From Ascaris suum (Eukaryota > Nematoda > Chromadorea > Rhabditida > Ascarididae), in the NCBI GenBank assembly GCA_013433145.1, contig CM024170.1, forward strand, positions 12,871,866 to 12,935,865: DNA of 64,000 bases. Direction: 5' to 3'. A program made the position numbers and the translations under genes. This document shows, piece by piece, positions 11,658-26,544 of the stretch (its first letter is position 1; the number at the start of each line of letters is the position of its first letter). The notes below the pieces were generated by a model. It was not told the origin of the DNA. It worked only from the letters and a program-made list of their open reading frames with translations, and made no database searches.

Positions 11658-14600
11658 CAGCAATACTGTTTCCGTACTCAGTCATCGGCTCAATTTCGGG
11701 GTTTCGTCAGATCACACCGGTTATTGCTGGATGCTTTTGGATTATCTGCGAGTTATGTGGTCCATTTCACTAAATTGCTCAAAAGTTAACGGGTCTTTTG
11801 CTATACATTTCAAGGTTTTCCTACCCTGATGGGTAAGAAGTGATGGCGGCGAAGAAACTGAAGAAAGGGATATACAAAAAATTTAAAGAGGAGGCAATAA
11901 TAATGCATATCGTTGAAATTTATCATTTGTTTTGTGAATTAAATACCTTGCATAAACTTAACGATTTTTTCACATTCATCCCATTCTCCTTTTCCTCTCT
12001 GTGCACGCTTCCATGACTTCTCGTTTCTAGTTTTATAGCCAATTCAAAGGTGGCGATCCAATCGTTCGCAGATAATATATGTGTATTGTCTAACATATAA
12101 TACATATGTAAAAAACAACGTGCATCATAGTCAGCAAGTCATATTTATAGTACGTATACAAATGAGATTATTCATTGCATTGTTGACTTTTCTTTTCTTT
12201 GTTAGGATTTTTCTATGATTGAAATCTTTTGCGAAGAAATTTTTAATTGGGAATTAAATATCGAAATATGGATAGAAATTGAATTGAAATCAATTATGAT
12301 ATAAAAATCACAAAAGGAGAAAATATATATATATTTTTTTTCTATGAGCTTGCCGATTATATCAGTGATTCGACCGGGTTATTCACGCATTTACGACTAT
12401 AATTTTCCACACGGTTATTTCCACACTTATTTCAATAAAGAATTTTCCTCAATATTTTTCCCACATTTTACAAAAAAGAGTAATAGGAGCATTGATTATG
12501 GTCATTTATGAAAAAGTCACATTCGAATTATTTTGGAAATTGTCTTTAGAAGTGATACTTAAAACAGTAATATAAAGTTTTTTCACTAAGAGCTCACCTA
12601 AATAATGCAGAATTTTTATTGCTCAACGCTGACAGGTAACGATACACCTTTGCAGGTAAATTCAAAAATCACTAATTATTTAGTAATGATGAGCAAAGCT
12701 CTGATGATTTGTTTTGAATGTTGGATAAATGAGATAAGAGTTTTTTAATTAACGTCGAATGTGATTGTCAAATCGCCGAAGTTTGATCACTTGAGCATTT
12801 TGTAGGGATCCTTCGCGTGATGATATCTGTTTGATTGTTGGTGTACCTCATAAGTTTATCGGTTTTTAAGCTGTAAGTTTATTTCTTGTGAAATAAATAA
12901 AACTTTTTTTTCAATGGAATGTCCTCTTTCATATGAGATAGTCGTTGCGAAGACGCTCAAAAAATACTTAACCGGAAGGTCGGAATTAACCGGATTGACC
13001 GGAGACCAGTTTTCAAGATTTATTGGAGTTTAAGAATTTTTTTTTTTCTTCATCACAAATACTACGCAAGAGTTATCTGTTTTGAGTGTAAGTCAACTTC
13101 GAGGAGGGGCGAATTGAAATATTTCTGACAGTGGGGGGCAACGTGAAATACTTCTGGAAGCGGGATGTCAGAAAAGCCGAGCACAATTTTATAATAAAGA
13201 ATCAAGTCTAAATTAAGCCTGTGATATTCCAATGATTTCAGGCTAAAGATTTTTAGCACTGTAGTGTAATTAGGCTAATATGGACCGCAATGAATTTTGC
13301 GGGAAGCTGTGCGGATGAAACGTTTCTGGATATTCTCTAGAAAGCTGATGTCAGAAACCAAATAGAGGAAACCATATAGGTGTGCGGTATTCCAAAATGG
13401 GTCGGCAGCAGGCAATGAAGATATTTCGGTATTGCTCAATACTGTAAAGCACGAAGAATACAGTTTGCAATTTTCGACCACTCTCCAGCAACAGTAGAAC
13501 GTTGCGATCTCCACTGAAGTTGAGAGTCGATTATAATATCAAGGTCGTGAACATCTTCTGTGGTAAAAGGGCCTGAGAAACATCCTTTCCTGAGAAAATA
13601 TTCATGCCGATATGAAACGCAACATTTTTCATCAAAAAAATTCAAGTCCCATTATTCCGATAAATTGGCGAATGCACCAAGGTCGCTTTGGAGAATATGG
13701 AAGTCCTAGGCAGGTTTATGCTATGGACAGTATCTTTTGAGATAGACAACAAAAGCTTAATATTGTTCAGAATGTTGTCGGAAATATCGTTAGTATATGT
13801 GAGGAACAAAACACGGCTTAGGATATTTCGTAGTGATGTGCCACATCACTAGGAATTAGGTGCCGAGTGGAATTCTTGCTCGAAAACTTCACCTACATAA
13901 AAATGCTTAGATCTATTTTAGAAAAAAGCCGGAGATGCCATATTTTTCCAGCTTCAAGCGATTGAGGTGAACGTTTACTCGAAATGAAGTAACGAACGAT
14001 TCGGTTCGTTATTAACGATAGAATGTTACATAAAAGGGGTTGCAGGTAAATTCGAGTTGGACCGTTGACCCAACAGCAATATTAGTAGAATAAAGCAGTG
14101 AGATGATTATACGCAGTTGATGTTTGTGATCATTTTCTGCGGCATTCATTGATAATAAAGGTGCGAAGTGGCAATGCGATAACACCTGTCCTGTGATTCC
14201 AGTTTTCAGCTTTGCTAGGAAGGAGTCGTACCAACCTGTTACTGAATTTGTGAGAACGTCTTAATATCTTCCTAGATCATTCCCTCTCCTTCCCTTCATT
14301 AAATGAACGAAGAATTGTATGCGTTTGCACTATCGACAGAATTTTAAAGGGGAGCGGTCGACCGATCGATGCGTCGTATCGGAGCACTATTGCTCTCACA
14401 TTGTGATCACTACCACTTTATCGTACGATGCGCCGACATACGATGCGGTTGTGTTGTTCGTGTCATTGGAGTTGATGTGTTGCGCAATTAAATGACGTCA
14501 TTTTGCATTCATTAAGGAATGGATTCTTTTCGATTGTTTCCTCACACATCGTTTCATATAGTGGCTATCTTCCTCTTTCTATTCGATTTTGATGTGATTA

Positions 14601-15378
14601 ATACTGCAATTCCTTAGATAGATACATGAATAAGCCCTTACCGCCGATATGCTACACAGCTTGTTTTATTAGGAGGAAACTCTTTTAACGTATAGGAGCG
14701 CATTTGCAGAAAATCTTTTACTATAACTTGACGTCTAATCATCACCGCATCTATAGATCGCAATTACTCGGCTATTCCAACTTTTGGTCCCACCTCATGT
14801 ACTGTGTACTAAGGAACAAAGCAGCACTTTCAGGTATACCGTCATATTTGGTGTGTAATCACTACGAGAGGGCATCGACCATAGTTCCAAATAGTTTGTC
14901 ACAAATGACACATTTTGGGCTTATCGAACTCTTCGTTCACAGATTCGAGTTAATAGTCATAGCGGAGGAGGGGAGGGGGCGAGACAGATCAACGAGCAAC
15001 TATCAAAAAGGTATGTAGAATAACATGGAAAAGATGATATATGGATAGGCGAGTAGTATACAGGTGACTTCTAGGTAAGGTGTTTTAGTTACCTGCACTC
15101 TCATAAATTCATTACGTTTATTTTTACTTCAAATTTCAATGAAAATATGTTGATCGAGCTGTAGTTTATGTTCTTCAAAATTTTCACTGTTATTAACTAA
15201 AGAGACGATGTGATAGGATGTCATAGATGTTTACGATTTCCAACTCAACGTGCTAAAACGGCATAAATTCGATGGTATTATCTTATTGTGTGGTATACAC
15301 TTTTGTGGTATATACGTTTAGCGCTAGAAACTTTCCTTGTGATATCGAACGAAGTGCTTTGAACGCGACAAATCACCG
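11658..15378. other. Intergenic region with a decayed LINE
   Basis: No conserved exon was found. The main content is the antisense LINE at 13030-13990. Three ACCGGA-type motifs cluster at about 12969-13006. The final 60 bases before 15379 would be the 5' leader of dhs-28; an AG at 15320-15321 after tacgttt could be its trans-splice site. Confidence 0.5.
13030..13990 (-). mobile_element. Decayed CR1/Jockey-like LINE, reverse-transcriptase part
   Basis: Read on the minus strand and across frameshifts, this holds ordered pieces of a non-LTR retrotransposon reverse transcriptase. In order they are a KLEKYGISG thumb-side motif (about 13950), YTNDISDNI (about 13800), EDVHDLDIIIDSQLQW (about 13550), an ENIQKRFIRTA motif (about 13320) and a C-terminal LKIFSLKSLEYHRLNLDLI region (about 13250-13200). 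Stops and frame changes show it is dead. The nucleotide sequence is clearly related to the element at 35690-36320. Confidence 0.85.
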
Positions 15379-18300
15379 ATGCTTCGTTTCGATGGAAAGG
15401 TCGTGGTCGTGACCGGTGCAGGTGGTGGTCTTGGACGTGCATATGCTATCGAATTTGCTAAACGAGGCGCCGCAGTTATTGGTATGTTTCTTGAATAGCT
15501 TATGAAATGTGCCAATTTCGGCTCGATGCGAAGGTGGTGAAAAATTTCAAAACGTGTTTGTCAATAAGGTCTAATATATGATTGAGACTGTCGATTGTGA
15601 CGGTTCCTTACTCCTTTCGACTCCTCCTCCACCTCCCTAGCAGATGAGATACGATGCCAAAATACCTGTAGATTGTTTTAGTGCGACATCAGGTCAAAAA
15701 CTTATATGAACATTTGATGTGTAAATAACTGTTTGTAAAATAAAGTAATATTTTCAAATTTTAGTGCGTTTTTTTTTGAGCTGCCATTCACCACACCTGT
15801 GAATTTCCAGGTGGAGTGATACGCCACAATCACCTTCGATCCAAGATGATTATAAAATTAAAGCAAAATAGGCGAGATGGGGCTTTCATCGCCAAGAAGA
15901 GTTTTTCTTTCATATTGCGTTATAGGACCCTCAAGAACACTCAATTTTGTTGGTGTTAATTATGAGTTTAGTTCATTTTGCCTCTTTTCGCTTTTTTTAT
16001 ACTCATCGGCTTATTGCTGCAATCGAAGTATTCACTCTCGCTTGCGTTATGATGTTTGCGAGAAGGTAGTCGTTGCACACATTGGGCTGATTTCTTAACG
16101 CTTAAAGTTCTGTGGAATATTGAGGCAGTGAGAAGAATATTCGCAGTTATGTTAAAGTAAAATTGCCTATTTCGACCTAGAAACCTTAATTCTAACATCC
16201 TTAAAGATAACCGACCATATTAGATCAACAATTTGAGTAGGTTGTCTCTGCGAGTCGTCGATCGAAGTATCTGTCACCTCCTAGAGTTTATGTAGAATAG
16301 AAGGTTGTCCATCGAATTTGCATGCGGATTGCTCAATTTGCAGTGAATGATCTCGGCGGTGATGCGCATGGTACGGATTCATCGACATCGATGGCCGATA
16401 AAGTATCTTTTTAAAGAGTTCATTGATTTTCGAAATTTTTATTATTATATTAATATTAATTAGTAGACTTTATATTAGTTGCTTCATACTACTGCTTATT
16501 ACTTACTGTTATTACCTATTTGCTGCACCGCACGAGAGGTGACCGTCGAAGCACGCGTGTGGCCACCTCCTATTCGTCCTTTTTCGATTGAATGATCGCC
16601 TCGCTTTTATAGGGTCGCTCAAATTCGTCGTTCCCATCCACATTTGCTCTTAATCTTGATGGGAGTGTTGTTGGTTAGCGGTTTTTAAAGTGTGTTTGAG
16701 AGTGTTCGAAGTCTTAGTCACGTTGTTTTGACTTGCGGTTTTCGTGAAATTATGCAACGAAGATTGCTTCGACATTGTTTAAAGCGTTCGAGACCTCCTC
16801 TTAGGGATTTCATGATTTCTTTCTTTGATATTGCTGAGAAGGATAAATATTACCGCTGTGTACATTTCTATGATTTGATAGCAAATATGTCAGTGATCAC
16901 TTTACTTGGTGGGTGTCTATGTCTATGTCTGTCTGACCGTCTCCCTCTCGGGTAATTTCAAGTCTAAAACCGCTAAGGTTAATGTCACGTAATTTATCGT
17001 TTACAATGCATATGATAGGGTGATTTAAACACTATCGCTGAACTTCAAAAAAAAAAATCTCGGTAATTTGGAGATGGCGGAAATTGCATGCTCTACCCGT
17101 TCTGATCACAGAAACTTCGATCTTTTAGAATGATGGGAACCATTAGAAGCTTGGAACGCAAGTTCAATATTTCCTCGCAACTCATGAAATTGGTTTTTCT
17201 AACGACCTGGTCATCTCAGTGCGTATAATGCCAGCTTTTCTAACGCGCTTGTTCGCTTGTTTCTGATGGTTTCAATTTTTCCACCAACACTAACGATTTC
17301 CGGTGTTTCGGAGGATAGTACTGTGTGGTGTATGTAATATATGATTATTTATGTGTAATAAGCGCGTATTTCTTATAGCGTTTGAGTATAGCACCTGAAC
17401 ATGTCGTACGTGGGAGAATCCGAAATCCTCCGCCCTTTCCTTGGCAATTGAAGAGTGTGGGACGGATTCCTTAGGTGATCCCTTTTACCTTGACCACAAA
17501 CTTGATGCGAATCAAATGACAGAAAGGACAGCTAAGTGAAGCACATAGTTTTGAATGCCGGGATGTCAAAAGTTCTTCTAAGAGATAATAGGCGAAATAT
17601 CATAACAAAAATCTTTACTATTATTATGGTTTCACAATTATAAATGTATAATTTTTCATTTTATTTTTCAATTTTTCCAACATTTTATCGTTTGTGCATC
17701 ATTCAGTTTGTTTGCTTATCTTGTCCACCTCCAGCAATCAACTTATAATGACTCATGCAAATATGCGTTGTTATGGACCACCCTTCTTAAGTTTCAGATC
17801 ATATTTGTTTGGTGCCGATCACATCTCTTCTGATCTATTCGATTCTGAAAAAATTTTTCTCTCGAAGGCAAAATATAAGAATTTGAAATTATTTAAGGTC
17901 GTTGCGGAAATTAGAGAATTTGGTGGAAAGGCGATTGCCAATTACGATAGTGTTGAATTCGGTGAAAGGATCATTGAAACTGCTATCGCTAATTTCGGTC
18001 GCATTGGTTTGTTTTTTTTCTTTTTGTTTTTTTTCCGTTTTTTTTTTCTAGGAATATTCGTCGGACGCAATAGATTTTGGCTTTTTGCTATTATTAGTAT
18101 TATTTTTAATTATTATACATTAATGACTAGAGTATCGTTGGTTGTAACCGATTTGACGATCCGATCGTCAAGTGAATTATCACTGATTGCATTGTCGGTA
18201 GATTCGAGAGCTATAATTAATTGAGCTTCCGTCTAATATCACCTGATGAAAATTTACCCGCACATTTGGTCCATCGTTCACTGGTCATCATTATCGTTTA

Positions 18301-21300
18301 TCTGGCAAGTGGAATAAAATTAAAAAAAACGTATTGCATGGTTGATAGGTAGGCGATTAATAAGGATGAATTTCTGTTCCTAGAAATTACATAATAATAA
18401 TAGAGATTTTACAGTGATTAACAGGTGAAATAATCGTAAATTCGAGCAACAACGATATTTGGATTATTGATTGATAGTTCTTTGATGCGATGTTGAGAAA
18501 TAATGATAGATGATTGTGGATTTGCAGATGTGCTCATTAATAATGCAGGTATTCTTCGTGATAAATCATTCAATAATATGTCAGAAATGGACTGGGGTTG
18601 GTTTTCTTTTTCTTTTTATTACTTTTATTTATTTTATTTTATTCTTTTATTATTTATTATTTCATCGAATTATTGCATAATTTGCAACACTTTTGCAAAA
18701 AAGATGATTTAACGAAGCGGGCAACTAAAGTCTCCCATGGTGAATATTTTATGCAAATTTTTCCCATACTCATCATAGCATTATTACGTCTAAATCGGTG
18801 TCTCTATGTGTGGGTAATGGTAGAATAAGCGTACAGTTGAAAGTATGATTGATGAGTGCGAAGAAGAGGTGTCAGCAAGAGCGCGCGGAAAAACGAATGT
18901 GTGAGACGAAGAATTGAAAGCAGTAATCATATCCTGCAATGGCGAACTATTAACGAAATTGACAGCAAATTTTTTTTCGAAGGGGCTGTAGTAAGATGAT
19001 ATGTGTATATATGATTGGTCATATCTCCCGCCGAGAGCATAAAAGTCATTAAACGTGTAATAGTGATATTTGGCTCAGAACAATTGGCCTCCTAGGAGAT
19101 CCTCAATTCCATTTCGATCCGTCATCTTTCGTGTGATTATTGAGATTATTGAGAAGCGCCATAAAATTTTTGAATCAAACTTCCTCGAATACGGATGGAT
19201 AAAAATCGAAAAACGTTTTTTTTTCTTTGATCGGCAATTTATGTGATCGGTTGTTTTCTTAGAAAATGCATCATTGGGTTTTTTTAAAAATATTTGCGCA
19301 ACTATATAGCCTAAAATAATGGAATTATAAAGACAAATATTGCACTATTCTTCCTTCTCTAACTCTCAATTTCGTTATTTTCGAATGATATTTTATTTAA
19401 TTTATTGTTTGCTAATGAAAAAAATGGCGAATTATTGATAGATTTCTGCATTTTTTTTTTTGAATTTTCAACGTTGTTATTTTGTATAAATTATTGTAGT
19501 GCGTTATTATAAATTATATCATTACGCGCATAAAAAATTCTTCCTTATGCAATCATATATTTTATGCAGCAATTTTCCCCTACAAGAATTTCATCAAACA
19601 TTTTCAATCTTTACCCTTTTTATAGATTCATCAATAACGTTACTTTCTATTGAACTTTTAAGCATTTCGGCATTATTAGTGTACTTTAAATGATACGATT
19701 TATTTGATGGGAAAAGTTTTTCATATGATAGGTAAGTGGGCAATTTTGCCAATTCAAAAAAAGCCTACAACATAACGTTTCGTTTTTTTTTTCAGATCTC
19801 GTTCTGAAAATTCATGTGAAGGGCACTTTTGCGGTCACAAAAGCAGCATGGCCATATTTTAAAAAGCAGAATTTTGGCCGAGTAATTGTCACCGCTTCAA
19901 ATTCGGCCATTTATGGCAATTATGGCCAGGCGAATTATTCAGCTGGTAAGTTTATATCGGTCTATTTGTATACGAAGATTTTTTTTTCGCTGCTTAGAGT
20001 ATTGATTTTTGTACTTAGTCTTGCTGAGAGAAATACATGTAAGATAGCACTATTTGCCGTAAGAGATGAACTTTTTTTTTAAAAATGGGAATCAATTTTA
20101 TTACAAATACTTCCGGTTCGGCAATCGTTCTGAGAAAATAAATAAATCAAATGTTTTCTATCGTTTTTCTTTATCAGAGATATATCGTTAAGCATTTTCT
20201 ACTCTATCGTTCCATGCGTAGTCGATTATATTGCAAATTAATTTTTATTTACTTCCATCATTTTTTAATGAATTTCTTATCTATCATTTATTATTAAATC
20301 AACTACGTTTAGATGTTCTTTGATGTAAATTTGGGCCATGTAGAGAATAATGGCTGAATGCATATATGAGCAAGTATTATCCCACCTAATTTGCTATTAA
20401 ATTTTCTTTGTTTATGCTTTTGAAAGTTATGGGAATTTTTCATTTGTATAATGTAAGCGATGATGAATGTTCGACGTTGAAATCGAACACTCCTTGAAAT
20501 TTACTTCGATGCTTATTAAGCATATCGACCGACCGGTTGAATTAAATAGGTAAATCAATGCATTTACGGGAAACTTCGAGTAACTATGAAATTGCCATCA
20601 GTGTGGTCAAGGGAAATATGGCGATATCAATGAATATAATATATTTTTCAGCGAAAAGCGCATTGATAGGATTTTCACACGTTCTGGCTCTAGAAGGTGC
20701 CAAGTACAATGTAACAAGTAATGTGGTGGTGCCAACTGCTGCATCACGACTCACTCAGGCTATCATGCCGGATGAGTTACTGAAAGCTCTCAAACCGGAA
20801 TGCGTCGTCCCGTTGGTTGTGTTTCTCACTCATGATTCATGCACGCAAACTGGTGGTATCTTTGAGGCAGCCGGCGGATGGTATGGTCAAGGTACGTTAT
20901 GATTGAATTCCTAAATTAGGGGATACTGCAATGTCCAACATGCGTTTTTTGGGGAAGCCAATTTTCCAGGCAAATGGAGAAACGCACCAAGAATTGGCGC
21001 ATTATGCGTTTTTTTGCAGTTTATACCAACAGGTTAGCATAAAGCACAAGCATTTGCCATTAATTCCTTCACTTGTTAGAATACTGCTTAAAGCTTCAAT
21101 TTTTGAACCTTATAAAGTACTATGCTTTGATCGTTATAGATCGCTTATTGTAACATTTTGACGTTTATTATATATTTCAGTTCAAGCGTATCGATCAACA
21201 GGAAAATTCCTTCCAAACGCAAAAGCCGAATGCGGTATGTGGGTTTTATTTTATTTTATTTCCACGAAAATCGTCATTTTTTTGCTCCATAGTTCATCAT

Positions 21301-24300
21301 CTTTTCCGCTTCTTTTGCGCCATAGATGAATGCGTTCTTTTAATTACAATTGTTAACACTTATGAATGGCAATTATTTTGCTTTGAATAACAATTATGAA
21401 TGAATATTATATGAGCAGTTATTAATTATGAATGAATTACGTAAGTAATGATTACAGTATTATTATAACAATTACAATTATAAATAAAGTATAGCAATTA
21501 TACACATCTCCAAATTTCTTTGATGGGAAAATATTTTCTAAATCTAAATATCGTTTATTAGACTCTGTAAATATCGCTTAAGTAAAATGCTAATATTTGC
21601 TTTACTCATTAACTTCAGAGAAGACCAATATTCGCTATTTTAAAAGGGGACTTATTTTGATATATGCTGTTAAGGTATTTAAATATTTGAGTTTGTTATT
21701 AATTTAGGAATCTGCATAAAAAATGAATTTATATCTTTTACCCTTAGGTGGGCCCCCGTAAATTTGCCACCTTGTTGAAATAAGTTCATGTTGTGCCACT
21801 CACACCACCTGATGGATCATGCTAAACCAATGCCTTATTTAAATTGCAGTACGTGATAACTGGCAAGCTATAAGCGATATGTCGAATGCGAGGCATTTCA
21901 ACTCTATACAAGGTTTTTTTTCCGTTATCATTGCGGTGCTTGCCTTCGTTTTTCTTTTATGTAATTTCCATACAAAATTATCGTTATAATATCATACGTG
22001 ATCGTTTTTAAATGCCGATTAATTTGTCGATTAGTTTCAACTGCAAAACTGCAAAACTTTTGGTGATGGATGTTGGCGAATATAAATTACATGATTAGAT
22101 TATCTCTAAAGTCTGACTTCGTTAGTGAGGTCTTTCGTTCAGCTCCGCATTTCTTTATTTAAATTCAGTTGAATTCTTATATATTTATTTGAATCTTTCT
22201 TTTCTTGCAAAGAAATCCAAGGGGGATGTAGAGACTAAATATTCATATATCGGTTTAATATTCGTTCTTTATTTTTATTCTGTCAAACTTCGATCACATT
22301 CTCATATTCAATTATATCGGCGCATATTCATTCTGCAAAAGAAAAAAAAATGATAACTAATCAATGAATGTACTAAATGGATGTTTATTGTTGGTTGAAT
22401 ATATCACGTGGATGAAAAAAATGGCTGTTGAAATATCGTTCGAGTTTCGTATTAAAATTTTTGATTATGCGATTGGATGCATTGAGTTGTTATTTTTGCT
22501 TATGATAGAGAGATCTTAGGTGATTAAAAATGTTGATTACCTCAAACTTGAAGATCCAAAAATTTGTTCTTCCCTCTAATCGTTGATTTTATCTTATTAT
22601 ATCAACTAAAGGAAATGATTAAATCTGACAAGGTAAAAAAATTATACACATTTGTGTAAGTGTCTCATTTTTCATGTAATTGTTGCCGTCAGAAACTTTC
22701 TTTTGCAGATGTTACCACTGAATTGATGACGAGTGCTGCAAAGGTGCAGGTTATAACTGCATTTCTTCTATTGTAATTCGTTTTCTTAACCACAGGCTAA
22801 GTATAGATAATAATATAGTGAGAAGCGAACGTTTAGTTTATACATCAGGTTGTTTTTTAAATATAGGATTTAATTAGAGCATTGCAAATTGCTTCAATTA
22901 AATATTGCACCTAAAAAGATTAGATTACGGAGTGCAGTGATTTGCTTAGTCACATTATTCGGTTTAATGAAAATCATAGGCATTCGCACATCGAAAGCAG
23001 TATCTTCGATTTCTTGAAGATTCCGTCAAAATATATCAAAAAAGTGAGAGGATGACTATGAAAGAATTTGTCTTGGATTGCTGTGCGTAAAATTCGTCAA
23101 GATAAGGCAAAGTTTTTGACAATTCCATAGTGAAGAGAAACAACTCAGCGCTTGTGGCAGGAATTTGTATCAAGTTGAAAATAAGTTTGGTCAAACAGGT
23201 TTGTATTAAGGTGAAAAGACTTTAGCCGCATAGGTTTGTGTCAAGGTGAAGAAGCTATCTCCGACTCCTCTTCTGCATGAAATGCAACAGGAAGGAAATA
23301 AGGAATTCTGAGTTGGCGATAATAACGAAATATGCATATTGCATGTAATGAGTGTTGAAATTATTTCTTTTAGGAGAACTTCATGTTGAGATTCGTTTGA
23401 AACTTTTAAAAAGTTTTTGAATAAAATTAGATAAGGAAATATTTATAAAAGGATTTTATTCTTCATGCATTTTTACCGCATCACTCTTCTATGATTAATT
23501 ATTTGCATATTGTGTTTTATTTGAATATAACTCATAGGAAGGGTAGTTAATATTTATGAACTGAGGTCAGTTGAATTTTGAATTAGTAATGAGGCGTTTT
23601 TTTTTTTGAGGAAGAGACGCGAAATGATGAAACAAGAAAAGCGACGTTCGGTTCATCTCTGAAGAGCAATATCATTTTCGAGGTGAGGCGATATTATAGT
23701 GTGCTGTTTTTCCCCACATGCCTATTTGCATTTGCATATGCAAATTCAGTAAACAATGGCGTAAAATTAGAAGTGCTTTTTCAAAGAAAATATTTCATAA
23801 AATAATTCAGCACATTTTGAAAACTCTACTCTATGCAAATTTATTTCATCTGCTTCCTTATCCCCCTTTGAAAATTTTCTATGCCTCATTCATCGTCAGC
23901 CTTTAACTAATTTCGAATACAGTGCTCATTCGTGATATTAATTTCATTCCTAACGTCTTCATATTGCAAGAATGTGTAGCATCTGTACCTAAAGGCAAAG
24001 GTAGTTGTACTCTGCGTTACCTTATTGCGTTCTTTGAAGCTTCCACCCGGGGGCTCTGGGGGGGAGGGGTGGGAGAACCTTAATTGAGTCGACAATTAAG
24101 CGGTATTTTGGTAAATAACTGATGAATAGACTATGTCGGAATTAAAATCTTGCGTTGTGAGAACGTTATTAATCACTAAACGATGTCAGAATAAAGATCT
24201 GTTTGACACATGTTTCATATTAATAGCATATTTTGATAGATTCTGTGCTCTTCGATCTTGTCTTGTTCCATGTGCCCATTCATTCTCTGCATAAAATCTC

Positions 24301-26328
24301 TCTGTTTCGGATCTCTCTCGCAAATCTCGATTCGATGCCAGACAGGTGATTTTTGCTGATTCTCAGCACTATACGCCATAATGATTGATGATCTATAGAG
24401 CCTAATAAAATTTCAGGAGATTCGACGAGGCCTTAAAGAGAAACCAGAGATTGCAAAGTCCATTAATGCGATTGTTCTATATATATTGACTGATGGCAAA
24501 AATGAAGTGGCTAGAATAAGTTAGTTTCCGTTATTTATTCTTTTATGCGGATTACCTCAGATTTAGATACTCATAGAGACGAAATGAAAGATCCATGTCA
24601 TACTCGATCGGAACTAGGTGTCGTGGAGAAAAACAACAAGGTTGAAATAAGTTTTCAGTGGAAGTTTCATCGGATGATTTTAATAGTATCGGAGAATTTA
24701 TTCGGAAGTATTGGATATTTATAAATAGTGTAGGCGAGGCATTTTCATGTCCATATGTTTCAAAAATTGCTGCTAATTTCTTAACGTAATGTGCTATATG
24801 GAGGAGATGTGTTGGAGGGGTGTCTGCTCGTTGTGGTAAAGGGAAGGGATGTCTATTCGTTGTGTGTGTTGGAATTGGGGGAGGGGAGAGGGAGGGGGAA
24901 GGAATCTCTTTTTTGTATGAAGCGTTGGTTTATATTGACCGAAGTTGTGATGTAGAGATCGATTACAATGAATGACGGTGTAAAAATTTACCTATGAATC
25001 TAGCATTACCAATTTGCATTTGTAACTTCTATGCGGCTATGTTTTTCACTAGGAAATGCTCACAAAGCCATGAATGAATTACCAAAGAACTGCAATAATA
25101 TGGCAATTTTTATATTGGTAGATATAAGCGCTCTAACTCAGTCTATGTTAGTGATCCATCGAGCGCTCATCAGTAATAAAATTCTTGAGAATGAACAATG
25201 TCGACGCATTAAGTTGGTGGAACTTTTCTTGTGGAATAAAAAAAAAAGAACGACAAAGAATATTTACGACAGCGTTAGATTTTTTTCGATTCATTTTATT
25301 TATTTCTTTGCTATTATTTTCATACCAAATTATCTAAATTACTGCATTGTGAAAATAAAGACTATATCATCTTCGTATTTGAAATAATTGGTCTCGTATT
25401 TTGTGAACTTATGTTGCAAATTTTGCAAAAATTTGCAAATAAGGTTGCAAATTTTATGACTTCAAATTTGAGGAATTTGAATGCAAAATTAAGGCCGATA
25501 TCCATAGATAACTTTTATTCAAATTATTCAACACGAGACTTTTATTTAGCACTCGATCTTAAAAGTTCACCACCGATCATTTATGAAGGAGATTTACGAG
25601 ATGGAGCAAAACCGAATGCAACACTTACAGTGGCTGATGAAGATTTTTTCAATATTGCCGTCGGGAAACTTAATGCTCAAAAGGTAAACTTCCTTGTTGG
25701 CGAAATATGAATATCTTTGCTTGCTAAGTTTCTCTAGTGAACGTTATAGTTACAATAAATGGTCTTTTCACAGTAGGTATATATGCCAAATATGGTAAGC
25801 GATTTTTATGTGCTAAAAAATGTGGTAAACCTGCATGTGGTAAAAATTTTCTTTTTGCTTTTTACCCGATCTATAGGTTCATTTTAAGAGCAATTCCTAA
25901 TCTTTTTGAGGATTTCCGAGGATCTATGTTTCTTTTGGGGAAAATGATAAATCTTACTAAAGACTTTCGAAACCATAAACGATCAGTCCTAAGGAATGGC
26001 ATATGTTTTCGTTGAATTCTCATTCGTCTAAAAATCAATGATTTCATTTCCTTGCATAGAATATGAGCCGAGATGTACGCTTATTTAGAGATCACAAGTG
26101 TTACCAACTTCGTATAGCATAGTGGAATTTATTCATGATAAGTGACAGGTATTTCTTTGCCTCTCGATTTGCCTTCTGAAAAAAATAGCATAGAGTCAAA
26201 TTCTTTATAGATGAATTCTCTATACTTTCCAGGCATTCATGAGCGGGAAACTGAAGATCAGAGGAAATATTATTTTACTACAGAAGATGCAAATGCTTAT
26301 GGAAAAAAATAGGAAAGCAAAACTTTGA
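15379..26328 (+). CDS. dhs-28: DHS-28-like peroxisomal hydroxyacyl-CoA dehydrogenase/SCP2 protein
   Basis: Twelve exons: 15379-15481, 16344-16402, 17898-18006, 18528-18596, 19796-19945, 20652-20891, 21181-21234, 21850-21912, 22709-22749 (or -22743), 24417-24519, 25550-25683, 26233-26328. All phases agree, giving 406 residues. Residues 1-280 are a short-chain dehydrogenase: NAD-binding TGAGGGLGR (12-20), NDLGG (36-40), NNAG (95-98), catalytic S148, Y161 and K165 (YSAAK, split between exons 5 and 6). Residues about 297-406 are an SCP2 lipid-binding domain ([17 protein letters not shown] then [12 protein letters not shown]). The protein ends in AKL, a peroxisomal PTS1 signal. In the HSD17B4/DHS-28 family this enzyme oxidises 3-hydroxyacyl-CoA in peroxisomal beta-oxidation; in C. 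elegans DHS-28 shortens ascaroside pheromone side chains. The hydratase domain of vertebrate HSD17B4 is absent, as in DHS-28. Introns reach 1.7 kb. Confidence 0.95.
23160..23262. repeat. Imperfect tandem triplication in dhs-28 intron 9
   Basis: Three related units start at about 23160, 23199 and 23233. Each begins GG(A/T)TTTGT(A/G)T and contains an AAG(G/T)TGAA motif. Unit length is 34 to 39 bp. Confidence 0.55.
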
Positions 26329-26544
26329 AATTGTTGGAATTTCGATTATTCGACATATTGCATTGAATACGTTCGGATGTATGTACGTTTTATGAGGCGC
26401 TATAGTTAATATGATATACTAAAGCAAAATTAATGATATCTATTGCTATGAACGTTTGGCGATGCATTTATAAAGCACAATAGGCGCATTTTACACACGA
26501 TTAAAAGCACTATTCACTTGCCAATTCTAAAGTTTATTGTAAGT

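Noticed and set aside
17694..18224. 176-codon plus-strand ORF, the longest in the window
   Set aside because: Only 17898-18006 inside it is the dhs-28 exon. The rest is intron that happens to be open, including poly-Phe from a T-tract.
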